Below, one piece after another: positions 39,086-49,700 of a stretch of DNA of 64,000 bases. A program made the position numbers and the translations under genes. The first letter of the stretch is position 1. Each line of letters opens with the position of its first letter. A model generated the notes under the pieces. The model saw only the letters and a program-made list of their open reading frames with translations, was not told where the DNA came from and ran no database searches. Origin of the DNA: Symbiodinium natans (taxonomy: Eukaryota > Sar > Dinophyceae > Suessiales > Symbiodiniaceae); NCBI GenBank assembly GCA_905221605.1, contig CAJNDS010002257.1:101779-165778 (forward strand), given 5' to 3'.

Positions 39086-39165
39086 GCAGCTCATGGTGTC
39101 AGATGCGGTGGTCGTGCGGAGGAGCGCGGGGCTGCAGCATGACTGCTCGGCAGTTCCACACCTAA
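39086..39165. CDS. Exon-like island, strand unresolved
   Basis: Plus: after GTGAGGCAG, LMVSDAVVVRRSAGLQHDCS. Minus: after CTGCCGAGCAG, SCCSPALLRTTTASDTMSCL. Both frames have about 80% G/C third positions, as expected when one is real and the other its antisense. Confidence 0.3.
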
Positions 39166-39434
39166 ACCTGATACGCCCCCAAACCCTGCCCTCCCGAAAG
39201 GCCAAGATGCCTGATAAGAAGAGGCAATACGGTCCGCGAACCCAAATCCCTGCAGATTAGCATCCATGGAACTATTCTAAGGGGAGATTAGCAGGATGTG
39301 GCCTCCTAATTCCAAGAGTTGGTAGTGATTTGTAAGCCCAGGTCGCCCAAGACTCCAATTCAACTTGCAGACTTGTTCAGGCAAGCTTAGCGGGGGGGTT
39401 GTAGGTTTTGAACTGACTTGGTTCTGAGGCAAGA

Positions 39435-39523
39435 CTTGGATGGCCCTGAAAACCCTCTGAAAATCACTCCTGAGTATGATCCTCTTAAACCCCAGAAGTA
39501 ACATGTCCCAAGGGCCGACCTAG
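39435..39523. mobile_element. Family C element, copy
   Basis: CTTGGATGGCCCTGAAAACC at the left, AAGGGCCGACCTAG at the right, interior CTCCTGAGTATGATCCTCTT. Telomeric C-strand repeats begin immediately after the right end. Confidence 0.6.
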
Positions 39524-39589
39524 AAACCCTGAACCCTAAACCCTAAACCCTTAACCCTTAACCCTAAACCCTAAACCCTTGAAGAGTAC

Positions 39590-39662
39590 CAATTCGATTC
39601 TCAGATTCGTGAGAACCAGATGCAGCTTCAGCAGTGGGCAGCTGGTCGACGCCTTGAATGGT
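39590..39662. CDS. Exon-like island, strand unresolved
   Basis: Plus: EYQFDSQIRENQMQLQQWAA then GRRLEWF (coiled-coil-like). Minus: after ACCATTCAAG, ASTSCPLLKLHLVLTNLRIE. Both are open throughout. Confidence 0.3.
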
Positions 39663-39745
39663 TCAGGGTTTAGGGTTTAGGGTTTAGGGTTTAGGGTTTA
39701 GGTTTTAGGGTTTAGGGTTTAGGTGTTAGACTCACAGCTCCTTCA

Positions 39746-39883
39746 TTGGGATTCAAAATGGTCGAGGGGGGGGGGGTGTACTAGAATCCCTATTCAGGAG
39801 CTGTAATAGGGATGAGAATAGGGGGGGGGGTGCTCGAATCCCTATAAATGAAAGAGCTGTTAGTATAAGGGGGAACATCTCAA
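39746..39883. mobile_element. Family A element, copy 6, rearranged
   Basis: The right end GTTAGTATAAGGGGGAACAT is intact; the left end is replaced by TTGGGATTCAAAATGG and a G run. The interior AATCCCTAT...AGCTGTAATAGGGAT is partly duplicated. Confidence 0.55.
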
Positions 39884-40357
39884 CCTCAAGGGTTCAGGGT
39901 CTGGGGGCGGGGTGGGGGGCTTAAGGGGCTTGAGAGGGTTGTTGGCTTGAAGGCGAGGGGAAGGAAACTAGGGGAGCCTTTGTTTGCTCGTGCCGCTGCG
40001 CGCGCTGAGTGCTGGCACGCTTTGACGCCTGCCCGGGGGGGGGGGGGGGTTCTACATAATCCTAGCCTAACAAATTTCAAGTTGAAGCTGGACATCACGA
40101 AAGATGACATGAGTTTCTATACCTACAGGACCCCAAAAGTGACCCTAACTTAGAGAACTACTCGTTTTAATCAAGGTGTGCTTAGAGAGAACCTAAGGTT
40201 TACTGGGGCGATAAGCCTAGACCGGTCGAACCCCCAAAGCCCCCGAACTAGGATACCTCCCAGACCCCAAACCCTGAACCCCAAACTTTGCACCCTAAAC
40301 CCTAAACCCTAAACCCTAAACCCAAAACCCTAAACTTTGCACCCTGACTCTCAAAAC

Positions 40358-40393
40358 CTCCGGGCCACGCTGGCCAGACGCGCAGCGCGGACG
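40358..40393 (-). CDS. Candidate short exon
   Basis: Strong acceptor ACTCCGCACCGTCAG|, donor CCCGGAG|GTTTTG. Reads VRAARLASVAR. The plus strand is also open (NLRATLARRAARTLTVRSAP). Confidence 0.28.
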
Positions 40394-41032
40394 CTGACGG
40401 TGCGGAGTGCTCCTCGGGGTTTAGGGTTAGACGGGTTTAGGGTTTAGGGTTTCGGGTTTAGGGTTTAGGGCCAGTTTAGGGTTTAGGGGTTTCGGGTGTA
40501 GGGTTGAGGTTTAGAGGGGTTTAAGGCTGAGGGTGTAGGGAAGTGGAGGGAAATGGAGGGTTGCAGTCAAGCTTCTTTGCGTACTTCCCTTTGGCCCGAG
40601 AGGTCCGGATCCTAAACAACAACCTTGAGGATGCGACTCTGCCATTCCGATCCGACTTCCCAAAGCCAACCCAACACGGCTGAACACCCGTAAACCCTAA
40701 ACCCCTAAACCCTAAACCCTAAACCCTGAACCCTAAACCCTGAACCCTAAACCCTAAAGCCTAACCCTAAAACCCTAAACCCTAAAAACCCTAAACCCTA
40801 CAATAAACCCCGAACCTCAAGCCCTACAAGCCCTAAGCAAACCCTCAATCCTTAAAATCGGAAGCCGGGAAGCAGCCCCCAAGCACCATGCCTGTGGTTA
40901 ACGGCGCTTAGGGTAGGGCAGCCCTGAATATGGGCTCTTCATTAAGGGAACCTAAACCCTAAACCCTAAACCCCAAACCCTAAACCCTAAACCCCAAACC
41001 CTAAACCCTAAACCCACAACCCTAAACTTTGC

Positions 41033-41117
41033 TTGTTATGAAAGCGTCCAGTGCCGAAGAAGCGGTCTTCCCCGAGGCCATCCAGGGTCAGAGGCTCCTG
41101 CATCCACGTTTTCTCGG
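41033..41117 (-). CDS. Candidate exon
   Basis: Acceptor AACCTGGCCAG|, GC donor ATAACAA|GCAAAG. Reads EKTWMQEPLTLDGLGEDRFF then GTGRFHN; 21 of 28 third positions G/C. No family recognised. Confidence 0.45.
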
Positions 41118-41461
41118 CTGGCCAGGTTAGGGGTTCAGGGTTCAGGGTTCAGGGTTTCAGGGTTTAGGGTTTAGGGTTCAGGGTTCAGGGTTTAGGGTTT
41201 AGGGTTTAGGGTTTCAGCGGCATTCAAGTCCACCTAAGTTGCTAAGAAGTGCATCGGCCCTAAACCCTAAACCCTAAACCCTAAACCCTAAACCCTAAAC
41301 CCTAAACCCTAAAACCATCAGCTTTCACGCGGCCGAGGCTAGCCTTACTGCATCTGCCTCTTGGCAGCAAAAGCACAACCCTAAACCCTAAACCCTAAAC
41401 CCTAAACCCTAAACCCTAAACCCTAAACCCTAAACCCTAAACCCTAAACCCTAGGACCCAG

Positions 41462-41532
41462 ATTCGAGCGCTGCGCGTTTCAGAAATTGCATCGAAGTGA
41501 GCTCTCGAGCCCATGTCCTCTCAGAGCCTCTG
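41462..41532 (-). CDS. Candidate exon
   Basis: After AACAAAACAG| the frame reads GSERTWARELTSMQFLKRAA then LES, and meets TCTGG|GTCCTAG, where it either splices or reaches TAG. Telomeric arrays on both sides. Confidence 0.35.
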
Positions 41533-41536
41533 TTTT

Positions 41537-41650
41537 GTTTAGGATTTAGGATTTAGGATTTAGGATTTAGGATTTAGGGTTTAGGGTTTAGGGTTTAGGG
41601 TTTAGGGTTTAGGGTTTAGGGTTTAGGGTTTAGGGTTTAGGGTTTAGGGC
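41537..41650. repeat. Telomeric array with TTTAGGA block
   Basis: Five TTTAGGA variant units followed by about eleven TTTAGGG units. Confidence 0.95.
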
Positions 41651-41952
41651 CATATTTCACTTCTGGGGTTTAGGGTTTAGGGTGTAGGGCTTCGATGCCA
41701 ACTCAGGCCAGGGATCGAGACATACCCGTAGTGGAAGCGAAGCCTAAGGTTCGCCCGCCCCAAAATTCCGGATTTAGGGTTTAGGGTTTAGGGTTTAGGG
41801 TTTAGGGTTTAGGGTTTAGGGTTTAGGGTTTAGGTTTTAGGGTTTAGGGTTTCGGGCCAGTTTAGGGTTTGGGGTTTAGGGTTTCGGGTTTCGGGTTCAG
41901 GGTTTGAGCCCTGCGCTCTAAAACCCTCTGCCCGTGCCTGCCCGATGCGGAC

Positions 41953-42015
41953 CTCTGCATCCGCCGATGAGACGGTGGCTTTGAGGATCCTCTCTTGCCG
42001 TGGGTTCGGGGTATT
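41953..42015 (-). CDS. Candidate exon
   Basis: Acceptor AAGTCCAGAAG|, donor CAGAG|GTCCGC. Reads YPEPTAREDPQSHRLIGGCR with moderate codon bias. A basic alternative frame (IPRTHGKRGSSKPPSHRRMQ) is also open. Confidence 0.33.
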
Positions 42016-42659
42016 CTTCTGGACTTCTGGGTTTCTGGTTTCAGGGTCACAGTTTTAGGACCTCAGTGTTGTAGAGTGCTCTGGCACTTTGCCAGTCTGC
42101 ATTTGTACTTCCTGGGTTCTTTCTCTTCGGGGCTTATGGCCCTCACAGGCAACAACACCAGGATCTATAGCAACTGCACCTCTCCATCCTAATAGCGGTG
42201 GTAATGCGTCATGAGCTCTCCCCGATTCCGATTGGAGCCGAGCCCTCAACCATCGACCCAAGTGCAACAGTGAGAGACCTCCCTAAACCCCGAAAGCCGT
42301 AGCTGAACGCTGAAACGCAAGAGCCTACTTCAAGCGGCTACTGTTGCCGCTTGGGCGAACAGGAGCAAGTCTTCGGTTTAGGTCTTGAGGGTCGAGGTGT
42401 TAAAAGCCCAAGATACCCCAGCAGGGCGAGGCCTCAACTTGTTAATAGTTTAGGGTTTAGGGTTTAGGGTTTAGGGTTGAGGGTTGAGGGTTTAGGGCGT
42501 TGGTGCAAGACTCGACTCGATCCCTACCCCAAGGACTCACGAACCTGTCCACGCCCAACCCTTAACCCGAAACCCTAGACCCTAAACCCTAAGCCCCAAA
42601 CCCTAAACCCTAAACCCCAAACCCTAACCCCCAAACCCCAAAAGGGTTTAGGGATTCAG

Positions 42660-42752
42660 AGATGCGGTTTCTGCCCGGCCGGTCACGTCAGACGCTACGC
42701 CAGTAATCTGGATAGCGTGGCTGCCGCCCGCCTCATGCTGGAGGGCGACTAG
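42660..42752 (+). CDS. Candidate terminal exon, strand uncertain
   Basis: After GGATTCAG| the plus frame reads RCGFCPAGHVRRYASNLDSV then AAARLMLEGD and TAG. Minus: after TCGCCCTCCAG|, HEAGGSHAIQITGVASDVTG with a possible donor GGC|GTAGCG. Both are convincing and only one can be right. Confidence 0.35.
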   Translation, partial: RCGFCPAGHVRRYASNLDSVAAARLMLEGD

Positions 42753-43124
42753 GCTTCAGTGAGCTACTAAACACCCTAAACCCTAAACCCCAAACCCTAA
42801 ACCCTAGTCAAACCCCAAACCCTACACCCGAAAGTAGCGTTGCAAATCGCAAGCACACAGGACCAAAGCTCCCAGAAACTAGGGTTTAGGGGTTTAGGGC
42901 TTTAGGGTTTAGGATTTAGGGTCTCGGGCTTCGGGCAGAAAGTCCGTATCATCGGAAGACTAAGTCCTAAACTCTAGAGTAAAGACAGGTAGACCGGAGT
43001 CCAATTTGCAGGGTTTAGGGTTTGGGGTAGCGTTTAGGGTTTAGGGTCAGGGTGTAGAGTTTAGGGTTGAGGGTTTATAGGGACCATAAAGCCACAGACG
43101 CTCGACCGCTGCAACGTGCTCTAC

Positions 43125-43182
43125 CCTGTCGCCCAGCCACCGGAGGCAGCAAGTACTCGCCCTCCACCACGGTCGCCACACC
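43125..43182 (-). CDS. Candidate exon
   Basis: Acceptor TCGTGAGGTGAG|, donor CGACAGG|GTAGAG. Reads GVATVVEGEYLLPPVAGRQ; 15 of 19 third positions G/C. G-strand telomere repeats on both sides. Confidence 0.45.
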
Positions 43183-43255
43183 CTCACCTCACGAAGGGTT
43201 TAAGGTTTAGGGTTTGGGGTGTAGGGTTCAGGGTTTGGGGTTTAGGGTTTAGGGC

Positions 43256-43690
43256 TGACGTCAGCACCCCGATTCTCCGAACCCTGGATTCGGGGTCCAG
43301 GCAATGAGTATTATCAACAGCGCCTGTGACCACAACCTCTTTGAGCGCGCCCCTCGCGCCCCTCGCTGCAAGCTGCCCCTCAACGATAAACGTTGCCCGG
43401 ATTTGGCAGGTCTCTCGCAACGGGTTTCCTTTGCGAGGGCCCAATCTTTCCATGCCACAACCCGAAGTTGCTCTGTGTGAATGAGCAGCTTTGCAACATC
43501 GGGCTCCAGAGACATCTCTGGCCAGCTTTCCGGGACACCAGTGGTCGCACCCGCCCTTTTGGAGCTAGGTAGGGTGCAAACGAATGGCTTTCAAGGGTCA
43601 GGGCTCCCTGAACATCACGTACATGGCCCGAATCCAGGGCTTCCTCCCACGAAGGCGCAGGGCTTGAAGGCATTCAGGGCCCCGGGGTTG
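43256..43690. other. Unassigned stretch
   Basis: Unique, repeat-free sequence with overlapping minus-strand frames of 80-97 codons (43184-43673) and a plus frame (43481-43717). No clear splice-site pair could be chosen. Confidence 0.3.
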
Positions 43691-44005
43691 AGCAGACTTA
43701 GGGGGATCAGGGTTTAGGGTTCAGGGTTCAGGGTTCAGGGTTTGGGGTTCAGGGTTTAGGGTTCAGGGTTCAGGGTTTAGGGTTTAGGGTTCAGGGTTTA
43801 GGGGTTCAGGGTTTAAGGTTTGTCTTGGCTTTAGGGTTCCGGGGTGGATGGCTTGAGTGGAGCCATAAGGCTCGCCGGAGGGCAGCTGAAAACCAGAACA
43901 GAAACATCGCCTATCATGCCCCCCCCGTAAACCTCTGGATTCCTAAACCCTAAGCCTGCAAACCCCAACCAGGGCTTGAAGTGTAAGATCACTTGCCCAA
44001 AGAAA

Positions 44006-44006
<1 letters not shown>

Positions 44007-44038
<32 letters not shown>
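44007..44038. repeat. (GA)n microsatellite
   Basis: About 14 GA units. Confidence 0.95.
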
Positions 44039-44041
<3 letters not shown>

Positions 44042-44158
44042 TTCGTAGCTGCGCAAGGGCTGCTGCTAAGGAACTGTGTACCCCGACTATGGTACCTGTA
44101 ACTTAATTTACGTTAGGTGCCGAGCAAACTAGGAGACAAGAATGAACCCTGCACCTGC

Positions 44159-44277
44159 CCCCCCCCCCCCCCCCCCCGCAAAAAAACCTAAACCCTAAAC
44201 CCTAAACCCTAAACCCTAAACCCTAAACCCTAAACCCTAAACCCTAAACCCTAAACCCTAAACCCTAAACCCTAAAC
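44159..44277. repeat. Poly-C followed by C-strand telomeric array
   Basis: About 19 C (44159-44177), then GCAAAAAA and about 13 CCCTAAA units. Confidence 0.95.
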
Positions 44278-44325
44278 CACTATGACCCAAACAATACCAA
44301 TACAAGCAGACAAAGTTCGTCTAGC

Positions 44326-44369
44326 CCCAGATGATGTAGAGCAACACCTCGAGGTGGTTGAGCGAAGCC
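44326..44369 (-). CDS. Candidate exon
   Basis: Acceptor GATTCTACGTAG|, GC donor TCTGGG|GCTAGA. Reads ASLNHLEVLLYIIW with 13 of 14 third positions G/C. The strongest codon bias per residue in the window. Confidence 0.42.
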
Positions 44370-44422
44370 CTACGTAGAATCCGCAAGCCCTAGAGCCTAA
44401 GCCCCAAACTCCCTAAGCCCTC

Positions 44423-44488
44423 CTTAGGGTTTAGGGTTTAGGGTTTAGGGTTTAGGGTTTAGGGTTTAGGGTTTAGGGTTTAGGGTTA
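44423..44488. repeat. Interstitial telomeric array, G-strand
   Basis: About nine TTTAGGG units. Confidence 0.95.
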
Positions 44489-44511
44489 GGGTCCCAAGCC
44501 CTTGAACCCTC

Positions 44512-44579
44512 CTGAGGGCAGGGGCGGACGCGGATCTGGGAGGGCAGGAACTGGCCGGAGAGCCAACAAGTGTCGGCAC
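44512..44579 (-). CDS. Candidate exon
   Basis: Acceptor ACCCTAAAAG| (formed by telomeric repeat), GA donor CCTCAG|GAGGGT. Reads ADTCWLSGQFLPSQIRVRPC then PQ; 19 of 22 third positions G/C. Confidence 0.42.
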
Positions 44580-45164
44580 CTTTTAGGGTTTAGGGTTTAG
44601 GGTTTAGGGATAGGGTTTAAGGTTAGGAGCTGTGGAAAGCTGCATCATGTTGAAAACAAACCTTTCGATTAAGGTTCAGGGTTTAGGGCTTGGGGGTCAG
44701 ACCCCAAACCCTAAGGGTTAGGGGAGTTTAGGGTTTTGGGGTTCAGGAAGTCTGGTCGCCGCACCCGAAGCCCTATACACCCTACATCTTATGGAACCCG
44801 CAACCCTCCCTCCCCCCCCCCCCCCAAACTCAGGGCCTAGGCCGCCCCCCTACAGAAGGGGGGCGGCGCTTAAGCCCTTTGACCTCTATGGCGAAAGTCG
44901 ACCCAGGTCGCTTGCCCGCCTCCTGCAGCCAGGGGGTCGGTAGCACCCACGATGGGCCCGGTACCGGAGCAGGTTCTCCCGGGGACCAGTACTGGTCCCC
45001 TTAAAACCCTAAACCCCAAGGTCTTCACCCTGGATGGCGCTGGCATTCCGGGAGGGGGTACCCCAAGGCCCCCAGGCCAGGAGGACCCGGACCCCTCACC
45101 GCAGCGTGTCCAGGGACCAGGGGGCCTCAGGCCAGGCCAGGCAGGACGGGTGCTCAAAAAGGCT

Positions 45165-45560
45165 TCCTGTTCCGCTGGCCTCTCTGGCCCCCCCCTTGCG
45201 CCCCTGACCCCCCCTTGGCCGCCCCTGGCCCCCCCTGGCCCCCCCTGGCCCGCCCTGGCCCCCCCTGGCCCCCCCTGTCCCTGGCCGCCCCTGGCGCCCC
45301 GCCGGTGGCCCCCCTGGCCCCCCCGACCCCCCCTGGCCCCCCTGGCCCCCCTGGGCCCTGGCCCCCGCCCTGGCCCCCCCTGGCCCCCCCTGGCCCTAAC
45401 CCCGCCTGGCCCCCTCTGGCCCGCTCTGGCCCCCCCGGCCCGCCTGGCCCCACCCTGGCCCTCCCCTGACCCCCTGACGCCCTCTGGCCCCCCTTCCTTC
45501 CTGGCCCATTCCCTTTGAGCCTCCTGACGCTGGCCTGGCCTGCCCTGGTCCCCCCCTGAC
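45165..45560. repeat. CCTGGCCCC minisatellite
   Basis: Imperfect tandem CCTGGCCCC and CCTGGCCCCCC units over about 400 bp. The collagen-like ORFs (GARGGQGG on minus, APPGPP on plus) are repeat artefacts. Confidence 0.9.
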
Positions 45561-45807
45561 CCTGGCCCTGGCCTTCGGACCTGGCCTTGGGGAAAGGTTT
45601 TTTTGAAAGTAAGCAATTGTCATGAGTTTAGGCCTAAACCCTAAAAGGAATAGGTTTGGGTGGTTTTGCCGCCTTGGACGGCGTGGGGTGGGAGAAAAGT
45701 TGTTGATGGCCCTCCAAAATCGGGCCAGAGCTGCTCTGCGCATTTGACGAGGCATTCGAGCCGCTGCTGCATCCTAACCTTCACAGCATCTACGCCCTTT
45801 TACAGCA

Positions 45808-45935
45808 AAACCCTAAACCCTAAACCCTAAACCCTAAACCCTAAACCCTAAACCCTAAACCCTAAACCCTAAACCCTAAACCCTAAACCCTAAACCCTAA
45901 ACCCTAAACCCTAAACCCTAAACCCTAAACCCTAA
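45808..45935. repeat. Interstitial telomeric array, C-strand (18 units)
   Basis: Eighteen perfect CCCTAAA units. Confidence 0.95.
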
Positions 45936-45948
45936 CCCCCGACACTGC

Positions 45949-46037
45949 CTGGTAGGGGCGCCACGAAGCGGCCCTGGAGTGACGGCGGCGTCAGCGAAAC
46001 GGAGGCAAGGTCGACCGACACGTCCACGCACGTGGAC
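45949..46037 (-). CDS. Candidate exon
   Basis: 89 nt: acceptor AAGCCTCCGAG|, GC donor CTACCAG|GCAGTG. Reads STCVDVSVDLASVSLTPPSL then QGRFVAPLP, with 24 of 29 third positions G/C. Bracketed by C-strand telomeric arrays inside both introns. One of the best single candidates; no family recognised. Confidence 0.5.
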
Positions 46038-46077
46038 CTCGGAGGCTTATTGAAGCCCCAAAAACTCCTGAAATCCT

Positions 46078-46277
46078 GAAGCCCTAAACCCTAAACCCTG
46101 AACCCTAAACCCTAAACCCTAACCCCCTAAACCCCTAAACCCTAAACCCCTAAACCCTAAACCCCTAAACCCCTAAAGCCCTAAAGCCCTAAAGCCCTAA
46201 ACCCCTAAAGCCCTAAAGCCCTAAAGCCCTAAACCCCTAAACCCCTAAACCCCTAAACCCCTAAACCCCTAAACCCC
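46078..46277. repeat. Mixed CCCTAAA / CCCCTAAA / CCCTAAAG array
   Basis: About 200 bp in which blocks of CCCCTAAA alternate with blocks of GCCCTAAA, a patchwork of locally amplified variants. Confidence 0.9.
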
Positions 46278-46687
46278 TCGAGTCCATGGACCTGTGGGAG
46301 GTTCTCTAAGACACAATCCCTTCTGGCGGGACTCCAATTACAACACGGAACCTTGTATATCTGGTATGTAGGGCACCCATTTTGGTTTGCTCATGGTAGC
46401 TTGATGTAAGTTCCTTAACAGCAGCCCAGCAGAGGCTGCTTGCCCAGAATCCCCAGTCTTCCGACTTCGAACATCATACTTTCATGATCCCTTCAATATG
46501 CCACAAACCCCTGAACCCTCTCCTTGAAGCCTAAACCCAAGACAACGCTCAAGCATTGCCACACGGAGCAAGTGGTCACGAGAGACATTTAGTACCCGGG
46601 AGCACAGAATCCCTGCGCCATACAGCTCAGAGACTTCAAGAGCCCTTGAAGATATATGACGCATTAGATAACATATTCAACATTCGG

Positions 46688-46745
46688 TATATATATATAT
46701 ATATATATAGAGCACATATATATATATATATATACATATATTCAT
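46688..46745. repeat. (TA)n microsatellite
   Basis: Two TA runs separated by GAGCACA. It lies inside a 209-codon plus open frame (46556-47185). Confidence 0.95.
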
Positions 46746-47450
46746 GTACCATATCTTACACTACATCTTACACACTTCAAACTATAGTGAAGGACTACTG
46801 CCCCTACATTGGAATATCGGCTTTAGGGACTTTCCTCAATCAAGTGGTGTCAGAGCCTCTCACGATCCTTCTCAGCGGGCCTGGTGGTTGGCTTTCTAGG
46901 CGCATGCAGCAGCACCACCTCAGGCTGTTCGTCTTGGAACCCTTGCTCTTGATTTGTTCAGAACTATTGTTTCTTCTGGTCCCCTATGAATACAACAACC
47001 CCAACAAGTATTTTTCAAGACCGTTCTTGTCTAGCAAGCCTAGAAGAGCCCTTCTTAAGCTGGGGTCAAGGGGGCTTGGAACTTCCGGTGACAAAGAGCA
47101 ATACTCAAACCTAACATGGAGCTCCGATTTAGAACCTGCATGCGAGTCTGGGATTTGGGTTCAGGGTTCAGGGTTTAGGGTTTAGGGTTTAGGGTTTAGG
47201 GTATGCTCCAGATTCCTGTTCAGGATGTCGGGCTTTTGCTTAGGGCGGTTTGGGGTCTGGGGGCATTCAGGCAGAGGTTGCCGGTCCTTACACCAAAACA
47301 AATCCAAGAAATCAAATCCGAAACCCCCAAACCACGCCGAAACCCCAAACTCAAGATCAAGCCCGAAACCCTGAACCCTTTACCCTAAATCCTAAACCAT
47401 GCACACCAAAACCCTAAACCCTGAACCCTAAACTCTAAACCCTCTCCCAC

Positions 47451-47503
47451 CTCGTAGAATGCATTTGCGCGAACCGGGCCGACCATGGCGGCATAGCCGT
47501 TGC
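47451..47503 (-). CDS. Candidate exon
   Basis: Donor CTACGAG|GTGGGA is consensus; acceptor GCGGCCCGGAG|. Reads NGYAAMVGPVRANAFYE; the frame stays open upstream as CVRPGG. C-strand repeats left, G-strand right. Confidence 0.42.
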
Positions 47504-47627
47504 CTCCGGGCCGCACACATAGGGCTTAGGGCTTGGGGTTCAGGGTTCAGGGTTTCGGGTTCAGGGTTTGGGGTTTAGGGTTTGGGGTTTAGGGTTTAGG
47601 GGTTGCGCCAATTTCGAATCTCTTCAG

Positions 47628-47811
47628 TCGATGATTCTGTGCCGGTTCTTAGGAAAGTACACAAAAGGATCCAGAAATATTCTATCAAGAGACGTCGAAC
47701 GGATTCGAACAACGTGGTCTCTTCATCTCGATCTCTCACGACAGAAGAGCGACATGGGGCAGGATGAGTCCACCAGCGACCAAAGCTCCAGGAAGCCAAA
47801 AGATCCAGTAG
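47628..47811 (+). CDS. Candidate exon, plus strand
   Basis: Strong acceptor TTCGAATCTCTTCAG| and donor CCAGTAG|GTAGAT enclose 184 nt. One frame is open throughout (SMILCRFLGKYTKGSRNILS ... SDQSSRKPKDPV). A second, DDSVPVLRKVHKRIQKYSIK, stops after 46 codons. Codon bias is weak, so the frame is uncertain. Confidence 0.38.
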
Positions 47812-48255
47812 GTAGATCCCTTAAACCCTAAACCCTAAACCCTAAAACCTTAAACCTGAACCCTAAACCCTAAACCCTAAACCCAAAACCATGAACCCTA
47901 AACCTTACAACTACTCAGTATGTTTACGGGGTACTTTCTACGGGTTTCTAACGAGAGATTCGCCCAAACCCGACACCTTCCAGGATCTGGGTTGTCCCTG
48001 AAAAAAGGGAGCCCAAGGATGACTTAGGGTTTAGGGTTTAGGGTTTAGGGTTTAGGGCTTAGGGTTTAGGGTTTGGGGTTTGGGGTTTGGGGTTTCGGGT
48101 TAGGGTTTAGGGTTTCAAGCTAAGGTTTTAACGACCAGGGTGGTTCAGGACCCCAATCACTCAGCCCGAGTGCCACCATTTGACCCGGCACCAGTGGTGT
48201 CAGGGCCCTAAGCCCTAAACCCTAAACCCTAAACCCCTAACTCAGGGCAGCTTCA

Positions 48256-48352
48256 GGAAAGGAGTTCCCAGCTGGTGTGCCTTATGTACGGATCATTCAA
48301 GGAGTGTACGAGGGCACCAAAGATTATGTTCAGACATGCTAGAAGATATGGG
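48256..48352 (+). CDS. Candidate exon, plus strand
   Basis: After AGGGCAGCTTCAG| two frames are open: KEFPAGVPYVRIIQGVYEGT then KDYVQTC and TAG at 48349-48351, or ERSSQLVCLMYGSFKECTRA continuing to a GTAAGG donor. The minus strand is poor here, so plus is favoured. Confidence 0.38.
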
Positions 48353-49275
48353 TGTAAGGTTTAGGGTTTCGGGCTACAGCAGATACTACAAAAAAAAGGA
48401 ATAATATTGGGGAAACTTGCACGAACGCAAACGCAACATAAACTTTCGGTGAATCGAGAACATCTCGGCGCGGCAAGTCTCGGGATGGCGAAAGCTGCAG
48501 GACTCCGGTCAAAAACCCCACAAGAATACAGCCTGGTGCGGTTGCGCACCGGCACCCACATCAAAAGGGCTCAACTGCTTCCCTCAACCCTAAACCCTAA
48601 ACCCTAAATCCTAAACCCTAAACCCTAAACCCTCAACCCTAAATCCTAAGGGGAATAAGCACTTCTGGGTGATCCTGGGGGCCCACGCCATCTGGCAAAG
48701 GTCTTGGCTCAGCGATGGGCTGTCCGTCCTTTCGCGGCTCTTTTCGTTTAAGGCTTTAGGGGTTTAGGCACAAGGGTTTGGGGCTGGTAGGGGTTTAGCT
48801 TACTTATGCCTAAGTTGCCTTAGTTATGGGGGGGACCTGGGGGTGAAGAGCTCGGATCCCAATACAGAGGACTTGGGGCTTAGGGCTGAACAATTGGAGG
48901 TTTAGGGTTTGGGGTTTGGGGTTTAGGGTTTAGGGGTTAGGGGTCAGGGTTTAGGGTTTAGGGGGTTCAGGGTTGAACATCTAGGGTTCAAGGCTTTGGG
49001 TTCGGGAGCCAGTGCCGGAAACATCCCCGTGAAGAAAATTGATGTCCGGAACTCAGAAGGTAATCTGCCAGGTGGTGCTGGCAAACCCTAAGCCCTAAAC
49101 CCTAAACAGTAAAGCCCTAAACCCTAAACCCTGAACCCTAACAGGTGCTTCAAGGCTTTTCAGGAACGCGGGCGCATGTGCGCGTCGGCGTCGAGGGGCT
49201 TCCCGGGGGGGGGGGGGGGGGGGGTTCAGTTCAGGGTTCCAGGACAAGGGCTTCGGGTTCAGGGTTGAGGGGGCC

Positions 49276-49700
49276 TTAGGGTTCCTGGGTTTGGGGTTTA
49301 GGGTTTAGGGTTTGGGGTCGAGGGTGGGCATCGTTCTTGATGCTTGAAGGTTTGGTGCTTCGGCTTTTCGGCCTTGGCAGTTGAAAAAATCTCCCCAATG
49401 GTGCGGGTCGCGTGAGCCTCGTAGAAGGTGATCTGAAGATCTCCGTGCAGAAATGGCGACAGGACCTCAGGACGAGTTTCATCCAAAGACACCAGTCCTT
49501 TGGATGCTCAACTTTCGCATGCAGGAAATTGTATCAGAATGCCCCTCAGTCTACGTCACCAAAGACTTTCGAGTTCCAAAGAACGCATGCTGTGAGGATG
49601 TTACAACAATTCGTCAGAGGCGCCTCCCCGACAAAAAAAGAGAGTCGACATTCTCGACTAAGTGCCCCCAGAGCACGAACGTGAAAAACAAACCCTAAAC
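49276..49700. other. Unassigned stretch with open frames
   Basis: Two overlapping plus frames (49412-49684, 49453-49698) and two minus frames (49276-49492). No clean splice pair. Preceded by a 20-G run near 49206-49225. Confidence 0.3.

Noticed and set aside
44870-45616. 248-codon collagen-like ORF
   Set aside because: Arises from the CCTGGCCCC minisatellite; Gly/Arg/Gln content follows the repeat. The right end has no distinct domain.
46376-46400. Possible dinoflagellate spliced-leader relic (CCATTTTGG followed by GCTCA)
   Set aside because: Only about nine consecutive bases match my memory of the leader, with an insertion; expected by chance at this window size. No exact copy was found by eye.
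46556-47185. 209-codon plus-strand ORF with a hydrophobic segment
   Set aside because: It runs through two (TA)n blocks and ends in telomere repeat; codon bias is absent and no splice pair or homology is visible.
47683-47760. Possible tRNA (GGATTCGAAC resembles the T-arm complement)
   Set aside because: The T-stem does not pair, the acceptor ends do not match, and no anticodon arm fits.
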